This document shows, in pieces, positions 1 through 8,411 of a stretch of 64,000 nt of DNA (positions are counted from its first letter, which is position 1; the number at the start of each line of letters is the position of its first letter). The position numbers and the translations under genes were made by a program. Origin of the DNA: Rhodobacterales bacterium LSUCC0031 (GTDB taxonomy: Bacteria > Pseudomonadota > Alphaproteobacteria > Rhodobacterales > Rhodobacteraceae). The stretch is taken from contig WVSP01000001.1 of the NCBI GenBank assembly GCA_015689735.1, positions 298,001-362,000 of the forward strand, read 5' to 3'. Below the pieces are notes generated by a model. The model saw only the letters and a list, made by a program, of their open reading frames with translations. It was not told where the DNA came from and made no database searches.

Positions 1-63
1 CCGCTTCAGGTCGGCAGGCGCGGTCACGCGGTCAAGCAGCGGTGTGATGGGGCGGTCGGTCAA
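1..63 (-). CDS. dxs: 1-deoxy-D-xylulose-5-phosphate synthase, N-terminal 21 codons only
   Basis: Reading leftward from a TTG at 63, the frame gives an N-terminus with TDRPITPLLDRVTAPADL, which I recognise as the start of Rhodobacterales DXS. This enzyme condenses pyruvate and glyceraldehyde-3-phosphate in the non-mevalonate isoprenoid pathway. A strong AAGGAGG lies about 7 bases upstream of the TTG, which decides the start. The rest of the gene lies beyond the left edge. It follows ispA by 22 bases, as expected for the xseB-ispA-dxs order in this group. Only 21 residues are visible, so the call rests on the start motif and context. Confidence 0.8.
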   Translation of the reverse strand, partial: MTDRPITPLLDRVTAPADLKR

Positions 64-85
64 TTGCCGCACCTCCTTTGGGGTG

Positions 86-952
86 TCACTTGTCTCGGTC
101 GATGATGTAGCGCGCCAGCGCGGTCAGGTGATGCGCCTTTTCGCCATAGGGGGCAAGGGCGGCTTCGGCCGTGGCGACAAGGTCGGCGGCGCGCGCTTTC
201 GCGCCGTCGAGCCCGAGGAGCGAGACAAAGGTCGCCTTGCCCGCCGCCGCATCCTTTTGCAGCGCCTTGCCGGCTGTGGCGGCATCGCCCGTCACATCCA
301 GAATGTCATCTGCGATCTGAAAGGCGAGGCCAATGGCCCCTGCATAGGCCAAAAGCGGCGCGGGATCGGCCCCGCCCAAGATCGCGCCCGCCTGCGCGGG
401 CCATTCGATCAGGCGCCCGGTTTTATTGCCCTGCAACTCGGTGATCTGGTCGAGCGTCAGGGGCATGGCCGCGGTTTCCGCCGCGATATCTTGCGCTTGG
501 CCCAAGACCATGCCTTGCGCGCCCGAAGCGCGGGCAAGGCTTGCCACGAGGGCCACACGTTGATCGGCATTGCCTGCGCGCGGATCGGACAAGAGTTCAA
601 AGGCAAAGCTTTGCAGTGCATCGCCCACCAAAACGGCGGTCGCTTCGTCCCATTTCACATGCACCGTCGGCTGGCCGCGCCGCAGGTCGTCATCGTCCAT
701 GCAGGGCAGATCGTCATGGACAAGGCTATAGGCATGGAGGCATTCCACCGCCGCCGCCGCAAAAAGCGCCTGTGCGCGCACCACACCGAACATGGCCGCG
801 CTTTCCAGCACCAGAAAACCGCGTAGGCGTTTACCGCCATCGGTGGCATAGCGCATCCCTTGGGCCACGCGGTCATCGCCAAAGCGCACAAGCTCGGCTG
901 TCAGGAAGGCCGCAATATCATGCTGTGCCGCCGCAAGCGCCGCTTTGAACAC
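86..952 (-). CDS. ispA: Polyprenyl synthetase (farnesyl/geranylgeranyl diphosphate synthase)
   Basis: A 288-residue prenyltransferase that condenses isopentenyl diphosphate with allylic diphosphates to make C15/C20 precursors for quinones, hopanoids or carotenoids. The first aspartate-rich motif (HDDLPCMDDDDLRRG, residues 79-93) and the second (DDILD, 215-219) are both intact, and length is normal for IspA. The long insertion in the first motif (DDxxxxD) is typical of bacterial short-chain synthases. It sits 3 bases after xseB and 22 bases before dxs, so the three are probably co-transcribed. Chain-length specificity (C15 or C20) cannot be decided from the sequence alone. Confidence 0.95.
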   Translation of the reverse strand: MFKAALAAAQHDIAAFLTAELVRFGDDRVAQGMRYATDGGKRLRGFLVLESAAMFGVVRAQALFAAAAVECLHAYSLVHDDLPCMDDDDLRRGQPTVHVKWDEATAVLVGDALQSFAFELLSDPRAGNADQRVALVASLARASGAQGMVLGQAQDIAAETAAMPLTLDQITELQGNKTGRLIEWPAQAGAILGGADPAPLLAYAGAIGLAFQIADDILDVTGDAATAGKALQKDAAAGKATFVSLLGLDGAKARAADLVATAEAALAPYGEKAHHLTALARYIIDRDK

Positions 953-955
953 TGC

Positions 956-1201
956 TCAAAGCCCTGTGACGGGTGTGCTGCCCGTAGGTTGGCCATTCGC
1001 GTCCAGCGTGATCTGCGCGACCTTTTCCTCGGCCTCTTTCAGCTTGGTCTCGCAATGCGCCTTGAGTGCAGCGCCGCGTTCGTAAAGCTTGATTGATTCT
1101 TCCAGCGCGACATCGCCCCGGTCGAGCGCACCGACCACCTGTTCCAGTTCCCGGATCGCTTCCTCGAAGCTCATCCCTGCGATTGGCTTGCCCTCGCTCA
1201 T
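956..1201 (-). CDS. xseB: Exodeoxyribonuclease VII small subunit
   Basis: An 81-residue acidic, helical protein with the XseB core (SFEEAIRELEQVV, then a second helix with LEESIKLYERGAAL). With XseA it forms the single-strand-specific exonuclease VII; XseA is not in this window. The start ATG overlaps the stop of the upstream deacetylase-like gene by 4 bases, and ispA follows 3 bases later. This xseB-ispA coupling is common across proteobacteria and points to one transcript rather than a shared function. Confidence 0.93.
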   Translation of the reverse strand: MSEGKPIAGMSFEEAIRELEQVVGALDRGDVALEESIKLYERGAALKAHCETKLKEAEEKVAQITLDANGQPTGSTPVTGL

Positions 1202-2133
1202 GCGCCGCGCTCCTTCAATTCCGTGATATGCACCGCGGCCGAGGCCGCCAATGCGGGCAGATCATAACCGCCTTCGAGAGTCGAGACCACGCGCCCGTCG
1301 CAGACCTCGTCGGCGATGTCGCACAAGGACCGCGTGATCCAGGCGAAATCCTCCTCGTCCCACATCAGGTTGGCGAGCGGGTCATCGGCATGCGCGTCGA
1401 ATCCCGCCGAGATCAGGATCAATTCCGGCGCCCAGTCGCGCAGGCGGGCGAAACCTTGGCCTTCATAGGCGCGGCGCATCGCGGCCCCATCCGATCCGGG
1501 GGGCAGGGGCAGGTTCAGCACATTGCCCGATGCGCCGCGTTCATTGGCCGCCCCCGTGCCGGGGTAAAGCGGCATCTGATGGGACGAGATGAACAGCGCG
1601 CGCGGCTCATCCCAGAGAACATCTTGCGTGCCATTGCCGTGATGCACGTCGAAATCCACCACCGCCACGCGCGACAGCCCGTGATGTTCCAAGGCATAGC
1701 GCGCCGCGATCGCCACTGTCGAGAACAGGCAAAAGCCCATCGCGCGGGTTTTCTCGGCATGGTGGCCCGGCGGCCGTGTGGCGACGAAGGCGTTCTTGGC
1801 GCGCCCTGCGAGGACGGCGTCAACAGCGGCGATGCAGCCCCCGACGCCGCGCAATGCTGCCTCCCACGAGCCGGGGCTGGCATGTGTATCGGCATCGAGC
1901 GCCGTGCGCCCGCTGTCCGGCATGCGCCCGCGTACCCAATCGATATGGGATTGCGGATGACCCAAGAGCAACATCGCCTCATCGGCCATGGGGGCGATCA
2001 TGCGGGTGAGATCGTCGAATTCGGGTGCCGAGAGCGCCTCGTTAATCTCGGTCAGGCGCTCGACCCGCTCGGGGTGGCCGGGCGGGGTCAAGTGATCAAG
2101 CCCCGCGGGGTTTTCGATCAGAAGCGTTGCCAT
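1198..2133 (-). CDS. Histone deacetylase family protein (class II-like amidohydrolase)
   Basis: A 311-residue zinc-dependent amidohydrolase of the arginase/deacetylase fold. Visible active-site elements are RPPGHHAE (residues 120-127, the tandem His pair), DFDVHHGNGT (160-169, giving Asp/His zinc ligands), an AGFDAH motif near 248 and a C-terminal LEGGYD. Bacterial members deacetylate small acetylamines such as acetylpolyamines, or acetyl-lysine; the substrate here is unknown. It heads the run that continues through xseB, ispA and dxs. The family is certain, the substrate is not. Confidence 0.92.
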   Translation of the reverse strand: MATLLIENPAGLDHLTPPGHPERVERLTEINEALSAPEFDDLTRMIAPMADEAMLLLGHPQSHIDWVRGRMPDSGRTALDADTHASPGSWEAALRGVGGCIAAVDAVLAGRAKNAFVATRPPGHHAEKTRAMGFCLFSTVAIAARYALEHHGLSRVAVVDFDVHHGNGTQDVLWDEPRALFISSHQMPLYPGTGAANERGASGNVLNLPLPPGSDGAAMRRAYEGQGFARLRDWAPELILISAGFDAHADDPLANLMWDEEDFAWITRSLCDIADEVCDGRVVSTLEGGYDLPALAASAAVHITELKERGA

Positions 2134-2144
2134 GATATCCTTCT

Positions 2145-2858
2145 TCAGTCAGGGGCAAGCATATAGCCCGCGCCGCGCACGGTTTGCAGGTAGCGCGGTT
2201 CTTTCGACGTGACCTCGATCTTGCGGCGCAGGCGGGTGATCTGCACATCAACTGCGCGTTCTTGCACGTGGTCGGCACCAGATTTGTCGCGGTTCAAAAG
2301 CGTCACCAGTTGCGTGCGGCTGATGGGCCGGTTGGGTTCGCTGGTAAAAATGCGCATCAAGGCGGCTTCCGTCGCGGTCAGGCGCACCTGCGTCGTACCA
2401 TGCCACATCTCGCCACGCTCGAGGTCATAGCGGATCGGACCCATATGTAGGATCTGCGGCAATTCCGAGTCTTCGACTGGCTTGGGCATGCGCCGCAGGA
2501 TCGCGTTGATTCTGAGCAGCAATTCCTTTGGCTCAAAGGGTTTGACGAGGTAGTCATCCGCCCCGGCCTCGAGCCCGCTGATACGGTCGCCGGTCTCACC
2601 GCGGGCGGTCAAAAGCAAGATCGGCGTGTCTTGCGTGGCACGGATCGCGCTGCACAGGTCAAGCCCGTCTTCGCCGGGCATCATGACATCGAGCACGATC
2701 AAGTCAAAGGCCAGCCCCTTGAGTAGTCGCCGCGCCTGCGCCGCGTCACGCGCTACTGTCGCCATGTAGCCATTGCGCATCAAGAATTTCTGCAACAGCC
2801 CGCGGATACGCTCGTCATCATCGACGATCAGCAGATGTGCGCCGATCTCGCCGGTCAT
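2145..2858 (-). CDS. petR: OmpR-family response regulator, PetR-like
   Basis: A 237-residue two-domain regulator. The receiver has an acidic cluster at residues 13-15, phosphoacceptor Asp57 (LIVLDVMMPGEDG) and a KPFEPKELLLR signature. The C-terminal winged helix resembles OmpR (the RTQLVTLLNRD and VDVQITRLRRKIE segments). Its ATG overlaps the end of the MarR-like gene by 4 bases. That MarR-regulator pairing matches petP-petR of Rhodobacter capsulatus, where petR is needed for cytochrome bc1-dependent growth. No histidine kinase gene is adjacent, as in the known locus. The gene name rests on family and synteny. Confidence 0.85.
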   Translation of the reverse strand: MTGEIGAHLLIVDDDERIRGLLQKFLMRNGYMATVARDAAQARRLLKGLAFDLIVLDVMMPGEDGLDLCSAIRATQDTPILLLTARGETGDRISGLEAGADDYLVKPFEPKELLLRINAILRRMPKPVEDSELPQILHMGPIRYDLERGEMWHGTTQVRLTATEAALMRIFTSEPNRPISRTQLVTLLNRDKSGADHVQERAVDVQITRLRRKIEVTSKEPRYLQTVRGAGYMLAPD

Positions 2859-3370
2859 TTCGTGCCGTCCACGCCATCGAGGTAATGGCGCCGCATCTCG
2901 AGGTTCATCATCTGCTCAAGCACGGTGCGAAACCCGGCGACCGCCTCGGGGCCGGCGGCGCGGTAGGCATCGCGCATGCGGTTGCGCTGTGCCTCGGACA
3001 AGGCGCGCTCTAACGCTGCCCCTTTGGGCGTCAAGAACAGGTGCCGCTCGCGCTTGTCGCGCGTCCCTACGCGGCTTTCGACCAGCCCGTCATCGACAAG
3101 TGTGCGCAAAACGCGGTTAAGCGATTGCTTGGTCACGCCGAGGATCGACAAGAGGTTGTTGACCGTCGTCCCTTGGCTGCGGTTGATGAAGTGGATCGCG
3201 CGGTGATGCGCACGACCATAGCCGTAATCTTGCAAGATGCGATCAGGGTCGGCTGTGAACCCGCGATAGGCAAAGAACATCGCCTCGATCCCGCGGCGAA
3301 GCTGCTCATCGGTCAAAAACAGCAGGCCTTCCCCACGCCCCATCAGGTTCGCCACGTTGCGATCCGCCAT
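2855..3370 (-). CDS. petP: MarR-family transcriptional regulator, PetP-like
   Basis: A 171-residue winged-helix protein with the MarR core (LLSILGVTKQSLNRVLRTL recognition region, then the RDKRERHLFLTPKG wing). I start it at the ATG at 3370 because an AAGGGA motif lies 6-7 bases upstream; a GTG at 3385 is an alternative that adds five residues. It overlaps petR by 4 bases and is divergent from ilvE. In R. capsulatus the homologous pair lies next to petABC, which is absent from this window. Its ligand and targets are unknown. Confidence 0.82.
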   Translation of the reverse strand: MADRNVANLMGRGEGLLFLTDEQLRRGIEAMFFAYRGFTADPDRILQDYGYGRAHHRAIHFINRSQGTTVNNLLSILGVTKQSLNRVLRTLVDDGLVESRVGTRDKRERHLFLTPKGAALERALSEAQRNRMRDAYRAAGPEAVAGFRTVLEQMMNLEMRRHYLDGVDGTK

Positions 3371-3427
3371 GCGCTGTCCCTTCACCGATATTCCACCAAT
3401 GATTTTTGGCAGTTTATGTCAGCCTTG

Positions 3428-3456
3428 TTGACTTTCCAAGAATCGATTGTTAGCGA
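3428..3456 (+). promoter_or_regulatory. Possible sigma-70 promoter for ilvE
   Basis: In the divergent petP/ilvE gap there is TTGACT at 3428-3433, a 17-base spacer and TAGCGA at 3451-3456. The -35 is good and the -10 is poor. It would give a leader of about 100 bases before the ilvE start at 3563. Confidence 0.3.
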
Positions 3457-3562
3457 TTGGGGCGTTTTGCGCAATAATATGCCCGGTTCGGACGTAATCT
3501 GCGCAACATTCGAAAACCCGACCGGCTTTGATGGCTGGTATAGCGAACAAGGAAGCGGACCG

Positions 3563-4432
3563 ATGGCCGGAGCCTATGACGACCGTGATGGCAAGATTTG
3601 GATGGATGGCAAGCTGGTGGATTGGCGCGGTGCTAATGTCCATATTTTGACCCATGCGATGCACTACGCCTCGTCCGTGTTCGAGGGTGAGCGCGCCTAT
3701 AACGGCACGATTTTCGAGAGCCGCCGTCACTCTGAACGCCTGCTGAAATCCGGCGAAATGATCGACATGCCGATCCCCTACACCATCGACGAGATCGAGG
3801 CCGCGAAATACGCGGTGATGGAGGCCAACGGCCTGACCGATGCCTATGTACGCGCACTCGCATGGCGCGGTGCGGGCGACGATATGGGTGTCTCGTCCAA
3901 GCGCAACCCAGTGCGCATGGCGGTCGCGGCGTGGAGCTGGGGCAACTACTACGGCGACGCCAAGACCAAGGGTGCCAAGCTCGACATCGCGAAATGGCGC
4001 CGCCCCACGCCCGAAACCGCGCCCTATCAGGCCAAGGCGGCGGGTCTTTACATGATCGCCACCATGTCCAAGCACGCCGCCGAGGCCAAGGGATGCTCGG
4101 ACGCAATGATGTTTGACTATCGCGGTTACGTGGCCGAGGCGACGGGCGCGAATATCTTTTTCGTCAAGGATGGTGAAGTTCATACGCCCTTGGCCGATTG
4201 CTTCCTCAACGGGATCACCCGCCAGACGGTCATCGGCATGCTCAAAGAGCGCAACATCCCCGTGCATGAGCGCCACATCATGCCGGCGGAATTGGAAGGC
4301 TTTGAGCAATGCTGGCTGACCGGCACCGCCGCCGAGGTCACGCCGGTGGGTCAGATCGGCGACTATACGTTCGAAGTTGGCAGCCTGACGCGTCACATGT
4401 CCGAGGCCTACGAGGCACGCGTGCGCGCCTGA
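3563..4432 (+). CDS. ilvE: Branched-chain amino acid aminotransferase
   Basis: A 289-residue fold-type IV PLP aminotransferase catalysing the last step of Leu/Ile/Val synthesis. The probable PLP lysine is Lys158 (in YQAKAAGLYM), and the YVAEATGANIFFVKDG and LNGITRQTVI segments form the cofactor pocket. The open frame extends far upstream, but family members begin MAGAYDDRDG; the ATG at 3563 has GGAAG about 8 bases before it, so I use that start. A strong hairpin terminator follows, so the gene is probably monocistronic. Confidence 0.95.
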   Translation: MAGAYDDRDGKIWMDGKLVDWRGANVHILTHAMHYASSVFEGERAYNGTIFESRRHSERLLKSGEMIDMPIPYTIDEIEAAKYAVMEANGLTDAYVRALAWRGAGDDMGVSSKRNPVRMAVAAWSWGNYYGDAKTKGAKLDIAKWRRPTPETAPYQAKAAGLYMIATMSKHAAEAKGCSDAMMFDYRGYVAEATGANIFFVKDGEVHTPLADCFLNGITRQTVIGMLKERNIPVHERHIMPAELEGFEQCWLTGTAAEVTPVGQIGDYTFEVGSLTRHMSEAYEARVRA

Positions 4433-4455
4433 AGCAAGGCCGATCACGAATCAAG

Positions 4456-4486
4456 AACGGCCCCACCAATTGGCGGGGCCGTTTTC
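4456..4486 (+). terminator. Rho-independent terminator after ilvE
   Basis: A 9-bp stem (AACGGCCCC at 4456-4464 with GGGGCCGTT at 4475-4483), a 10-base loop and a following TTTT. It lies 23 bases after the ilvE stop. Confidence 0.85.
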
Positions 4487-4529
4487 ATTCAAGCTTGATT
4501 TTCCCCTACACCGCGCTCACCATTACGGG

Positions 4530-4874
4530 ATGGTGATGCATTTCCAGCCCCAAGGGCCAGCCGCGCGCACGGAACAGGTGGCCTTTGACCGCCACGAGCT
4601 GGGCCATATCCTCACGCTCTATGGGCGCATGGTCGCGGCGGGCGAATGGCGCGATTACGGTATTTCGCATTTGAGCGAGGTCGCCGTCTTTTCCATTTTT
4701 CGGCGCACGGCCGAACATCCCATTTACCGCATCGAAAAGCGCCCCCGCCTGCGCGAGCGGCAAGGCCAATATGCCGTGATCGGGATGGATGGCCGTATTC
4801 TCAAGCGGGGCCACGACCTCAAGACAGTGCTGCGTGTGCTGGAGCGCAAGCTGATCCGGGCGGTGGACACCTAG
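4530..4874 (+). CDS. DUF2794 domain-containing protein
   Basis: A 114-residue protein of the alphaproteobacterial DUF2794 family, recognised from LYGRMVAAGEWRDYGI, AVFSIFRRTAEHPIYRIEK and the C-terminal LKRGHDLKTVLRVLERKL. No function is established for this family. The frame is open upstream, but family members begin shortly before the conserved FDRHEL segment, so the ATG at 4530 (or 4536) is preferred. Its stop overlaps that of the convergent C40 peptidase gene. Confidence 0.85.
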   Translation: MVMHFQPQGPAARTEQVAFDRHELGHILTLYGRMVAAGEWRDYGISHLSEVAVFSIFRRTAEHPIYRIEKRPRLRERQGQYAVIGMDGRILKRGHDLKTVLRVLERKLIRAVDT

Positions 4875-5710
4875 CTGGGCAAGGCCAACCGTTTGATGCA
4901 AGTGATCTGCCCGAATTCCCGCGCGGCGATGCGGTCCACCGCCTCGGCCAGCGGCTCGTAGGCCACGGCCATGTGATGGGCATTGGCATGCAACAGCATA
5001 TGATCATTGGCCATGATGCCGACATGCCCGCGCCAGAACACCAAATCGCCGCGCCGCAGCTCTGCGCTATCGGACAGCGCTTCGCCCAAGGCTGCCTCTT
5101 GCTGGTCACTGTCACGCGGACAGGCGATGCCGCATGCCAAGAGCGCAGTTTGCACCAGCCCTGAGCAATCGATCCCCCAGCGGCTTGTCCCACCCCATAG
5201 ATAGGGGGTGCCAAGAAAGAGATCGGCAATGCCCACCGGGTCGGAAAAGCGCGTGCGCACCGGGGTCACATGCTGGGTGGGAATATGGTGCCCGGTCTGG
5301 ATACGCACGAAACCGTCGCGTTCGCCTGCGACCTTGACTTGGCTGCCGAAAAACAATGCCACATCAGGGGGCGATTTGAAATCCGGCTTGGGGTAAAGGT
5401 GCGTTGCGGGCGATGTCACCCAATGGGTTGCATCCTCGGCCCCGGTGAGGGCGCCTGAGAGGATATAGCCAACGTAACCATCGCGCTCGGCCATGCCAAA
5501 GGCAAAGCCATCGGAGGTTTCCAGCGACAAGAAGCGTTCACCGAAAACAAGCTGGCTGACCCGATTGCCGCGGGGTGCGTCGGTAATATTGACCATGGGT
5601 TGCTGGACCATCATCCAGCGCCCATTGACGAAGCGTTCAGCCTCGACCTGCCCTTCGAGCGAGATATGGGCCACCCGTCCATTGCTGGCTGTGGTGCGTG
5701 GATCACTCAT
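4871..5710 (-). CDS. NlpC/P60 (C40) family cell-wall peptidase
   Basis: A 279-residue protein with SH3-like N-terminal domains (about residues 15-150) followed by an NlpC/P60 domain. The catalytic cysteine is Cys182 in WGIDCSGLVQ, with His229 (RGHVGIM) and a further His near 241. Such enzymes cleave D-Glu-meso-DAP bonds in peptidoglycan peptides. No signal peptide is visible, which favours a role on recycled muropeptides in the cytoplasm. The start overlaps the upstream M17 aminopeptidase gene by 4 bases; the two would degrade murein peptides in sequence (inference). Confidence 0.9.
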   Translation of the reverse strand: MSDPRTTASNGRVAHISLEGQVEAERFVNGRWMMVQQPMVNITDAPRGNRVSQLVFGERFLSLETSDGFAFGMAERDGYVGYILSGALTGAEDATHWVTSPATHLYPKPDFKSPPDVALFFGSQVKVAGERDGFVRIQTGHHIPTQHVTPVRTRFSDPVGIADLFLGTPYLWGGTSRWGIDCSGLVQTALLACGIACPRDSDQQEAALGEALSDSAELRRGDLVFWRGHVGIMANDHMLLHANAHHMAVAYEPLAEAVDRIAAREFGQITCIKRLALPS

Positions 5711-7092
5711 GGTCTGTCCTCGTGTTCACCCAAAAGCGCAAAGATCGCGCGCGCGCCTTGGCCCAAGCCCCCTTTTGGTCGGCCCGGCGCGTGCGATTGG
5801 CTCCAGGCATAGATGTCGAAATGGGCATAGCGCGGGACATCAGGCACGAAGCGCCGCAAGAACAGCGCCGCCGTGATCGCACCGGCCATGCCGCCCGAAG
5901 GCGCATTGTCGAGATCGGCAATCCCCGGCTCGATCAACGCCTCATAGGCCGGATGAAAGGGAAGCCGCCAGACCGGATCTGCCACATCTGCCCCGTGCCG
6001 CGCCAGATCGTTGGCCAAGCCATCATCATCGGTGAAAAACGGCGCGATATCCGGGCCGACCGCTACCCGCGCGGCCCCTGTCAGCGTCGCCATCGAAATG
6101 GTCAGATCGGCGGGGTCTTCATTGGCAAGTGCCAAGGCGTCGGCCAACACCAATCGCCCCTCGGCATCGGTGTTGTTGACCTCGACCGTTTTGCCATTGC
6201 GCGCGGTCAGGATATCGCCGGGTCGAAAGGCGGCACCTGACACCGCGTTTTCCACCGCCGGGATTAGCACGCGCAAGCTGATGTCCAGCCCTTCGGCCAT
6301 GATCATCCGCGCCAGCCCCAGCACGGTGGCGGCACCGCCCATGTCCTTTTTCATCAGCCCCATGGATGCGCTGGCTTTGAGGTTGAGGCCGCCAGTGTCG
6401 AAACACACGCCCTTGCCGATCAAGCTTAGTCGGCGCCTACCCTTGCCCCAGCGTATTTCGATCAGGCGCGGCGCGCGGGCAGCGGCGCGGCCAACCGTGT
6501 GGATTAGCGGAAAATTCGCAGCCAGCAGGTCATCGCCGGTGATCACAGAAATCGTGGCACCGAATGCCCTGGCCAGATCGCGCGCCGCGACTTCGAGCGC
6601 ATCTGGCCCCATATCCTCGGCGGGGGTGTTGATCAGGTCGCGCGTCAGTGCCTCGGCGGCGGCGATACGCTCAAACCGTGCGGCGTCAATACCATCGGGT
6701 GCGATCAGCCCCGCCTTGGGGCGATCTTGGTCGCGATAGCGATCGAAACGATAGAGCGAGAATAGATAGCCAAGTGCGAGTTCCGCGCCCTCTCGCCCTT
6801 GCGGCGGATTGGTGAGCCGGTATGTCGCCCCCGGCAAGGTGGTGATGGCATGACCAAGCGCAAAGCGGCGGCGGACCCGATCGGCAGGTTGGCCGCTCCC
6901 GAGCAGGACCATCTCGGGTCGTCCATCCGCGCCGGGCAGGGTGCAAAGCTGGCCCAAGGCACCGCGAAAGCCGTGATGCTGCGCCCAGTTCCACTGTGCC
7001 TGAGAAAGATCATGCAACGCAGCCTCGGCAGCGATCAGCCGAATGGGAATTGCGCTGGGATCAGGCGCGGCAAAGCACAGCTCTTTTTGCAT
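5707..7092 (-). CDS. Leucyl aminopeptidase family protein (M17)
   Basis: A 461-residue cytosolic dimetal aminopeptidase. The C-terminal catalytic half carries GKGVCFDTGGLNLK, MKKDMGGAA and NNTDAEGRLVLADAL, which supply the metal ligands and catalytic Lys/Arg. The N-terminal third is the divergent regulatory domain seen in the alphaproteobacterial subgroup. I chose the ATG at 7092 (MQKELCFAAPD) because family members begin there; the frame is open to 7158 but no good ribosome site marks either start. It is translationally coupled to the C40 peptidase gene. Confidence 0.88.
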   Translation of the reverse strand: MQKELCFAAPDPSAIPIRLIAAEAALHDLSQAQWNWAQHHGFRGALGQLCTLPGADGRPEMVLLGSGQPADRVRRRFALGHAITTLPGATYRLTNPPQGREGAELALGYLFSLYRFDRYRDQDRPKAGLIAPDGIDAARFERIAAAEALTRDLINTPAEDMGPDALEVAARDLARAFGATISVITGDDLLAANFPLIHTVGRAAARAPRLIEIRWGKGRRRLSLIGKGVCFDTGGLNLKASASMGLMKKDMGGAATVLGLARMIMAEGLDISLRVLIPAVENAVSGAAFRPGDILTARNGKTVEVNNTDAEGRLVLADALALANEDPADLTISMATLTGAARVAVGPDIAPFFTDDDGLANDLARHGADVADPVWRLPFHPAYEALIEPGIADLDNAPSGGMAGAITAALFLRRFVPDVPRYAHFDIYAWSQSHAPGRPKGGLGQGARAIFALLGEHEDRP

Positions 7093-7164
7093 GACACTCG
7101 GGCGGTTGAGGGTGATTTTCGTGTGTCGCCACAGTAGCGTCATGCCCCGTCGCCGCAAGGCCCG

Positions 7165-7548
7165 TCACCCGGAAAGATCATCTAAATCCCAGATCGCGTT
7201 GATCGAGCGATCCCCCACCCGGGCAAGCCGCGCCAATGTCGCCGCCAAGGCCGTGGGATCACCTTGATCGAGGCAATCAAGCACATGGCGCCCGGCCTGC
7301 GCCAAGGTTGACATGCCGATCAGCCGCGCATCCTCGACAAGGGCTGCCACGCGGTCAGCGACGGCAGTCCAATCGCCGTTGGGCGTGGGTGTGCCAAGTT
7401 GGGTCAGGCCCTTTGCGATCCGGTCAAGCGCATGGGCCACCTCTGTCTCGGCACGATGTTCGCCTAAGCGGTCGCATAAAATTTCAAGTTGGCCGGGGTT
7501 GAAGCGCGTCGGCTCCCCCAGCGGTAGGATTGTCACTCCCGCCCTCAT
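7165..7548 (-). CDS. Conserved hypothetical protein, small helical
   Basis: 127 residues from an ATG at 7548 preceded by GGAGCGGAGAG. It is predicted all-helical and ends with RLARVGDRSINAIWDLDDL. I recognise this only as a small protein recurring in Rhodobacterales, somewhat like a four-helix Hpt fold but without the phosphorylatable His motif. It lies 72 bases before the M17 aminopeptidase start on the same strand and is divergent from the carbonic anhydrase gene. No function is claimed. Confidence 0.6.
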   Translation of the reverse strand: MRAGVTILPLGEPTRFNPGQLEILCDRLGEHRAETEVAHALDRIAKGLTQLGTPTPNGDWTAVADRVAALVEDARLIGMSTLAQAGRHVLDCLDQGDPTALAATLARLARVGDRSINAIWDLDDLSG

Positions 7549-7697
7549 CTCTCCGCTCCACACCTTACCCCACCACGGGCAGGCGGGACGATGCGGCCCG
7601 GTTCTGAACAAAGCCTTAGGGTTGCCCCAGAAAGCGCCTTCAATTTGCAATGCATTCAGCTAATGAAGTGTCGGACAACCACGAGGAACGACCGCAG

Positions 7698-8348
7698 ATG
7701 CATCGTGTAAAATCCCTGCCTGACTACCTTTTGGACCGCTACCAGCATTGGAAGGCGCATGATTTTCCCACCAACCGGGACTTGTTTCGCAAGCTTGCGA
7801 TCGAAGGGCAAAACCCGCGTGCCATGGTCATCGCGTGCTGCGATAGTCGCGTGGCGATCGAGGCGGTCTTTGCCCAACAGGTCGGCGAGGTCTTCGTTCA
7901 CCGCAACATCGCAAATCTGGTGCCGCCCTTTACCCCGGATGGTCAGCATCACGGCACGGCCGCAGCGGTCGAGTTCGCGGTGAAATTCCTCCATGTCCGC
8001 CATATCATCGTGATGGGACATTCCCAATGCGGCGGTGTGCGCGGCTGCCTTGAGATGTGCGCCGGTCAGGCACCCGAGTTTGAGGCGCGCGAAAGCTTTA
8101 TCGGTCGATGGCTCGATCAACTGCGCCCCGGCGTGGCGCGGATTGCCGATATCACCGACCCTATCCATCGCCAGACAGCCTTGGAAAAAGAGGGGATCCA
8201 AGTCAGCCTTGAGAACCTGATGGGCTATCCCTTTGTGGCCGAGGCCGTCGATCAAGGCTTGGTAACGCTCCATGGGCTTTGGACCGATCTGGCCGAGATG
8301 GATCTCGAAACATTCGATGGCGAAGTCCGCCATTTCGTGCGGCGCTGA
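7698..8348 (+). CDS. Beta-class carbonic anhydrase
   Basis: A 216-residue enzyme interconverting CO2 and bicarbonate. The zinc site is complete: Cys47 and the Asp49/Arg51 dyad in CCDSR, then His108 and Cys111 in GHSQCGG. The ATG at 7698 has GAGGA about 10 bases upstream; a longer frame from 7650 lacks support. It stands directly before the SbtA-type bicarbonate permease and a PII-like gene, so its likely role is to equilibrate imported bicarbonate with CO2 for carboxylases (inference from context). Confidence 0.93.
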   Translation: MHRVKSLPDYLLDRYQHWKAHDFPTNRDLFRKLAIEGQNPRAMVIACCDSRVAIEAVFAQQVGEVFVHRNIANLVPPFTPDGQHHGTAAAVEFAVKFLHVRHIIVMGHSQCGGVRGCLEMCAGQAPEFEARESFIGRWLDQLRPGVARIADITDPIHRQTALEKEGIQVSLENLMGYPFVAEAVDQGLVTLHGLWTDLAEMDLETFDGEVRHFVRR

Positions 8349-8411
8349 GCTTTACCCACGGTTGAGTGATCGTTAAGGGGAACAGGCAAAACAATCGACA
8401 GGAGTTCGCGG

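Noticed and set aside
44-2166. Long rightward open frames (44-826, 1093-2166) across ispA and the deacetylase gene
   Set aside because: They lie antisense to genes with clear catalytic motifs, contain no recognisable domain, and are typical shadow frames of high-GC DNA.
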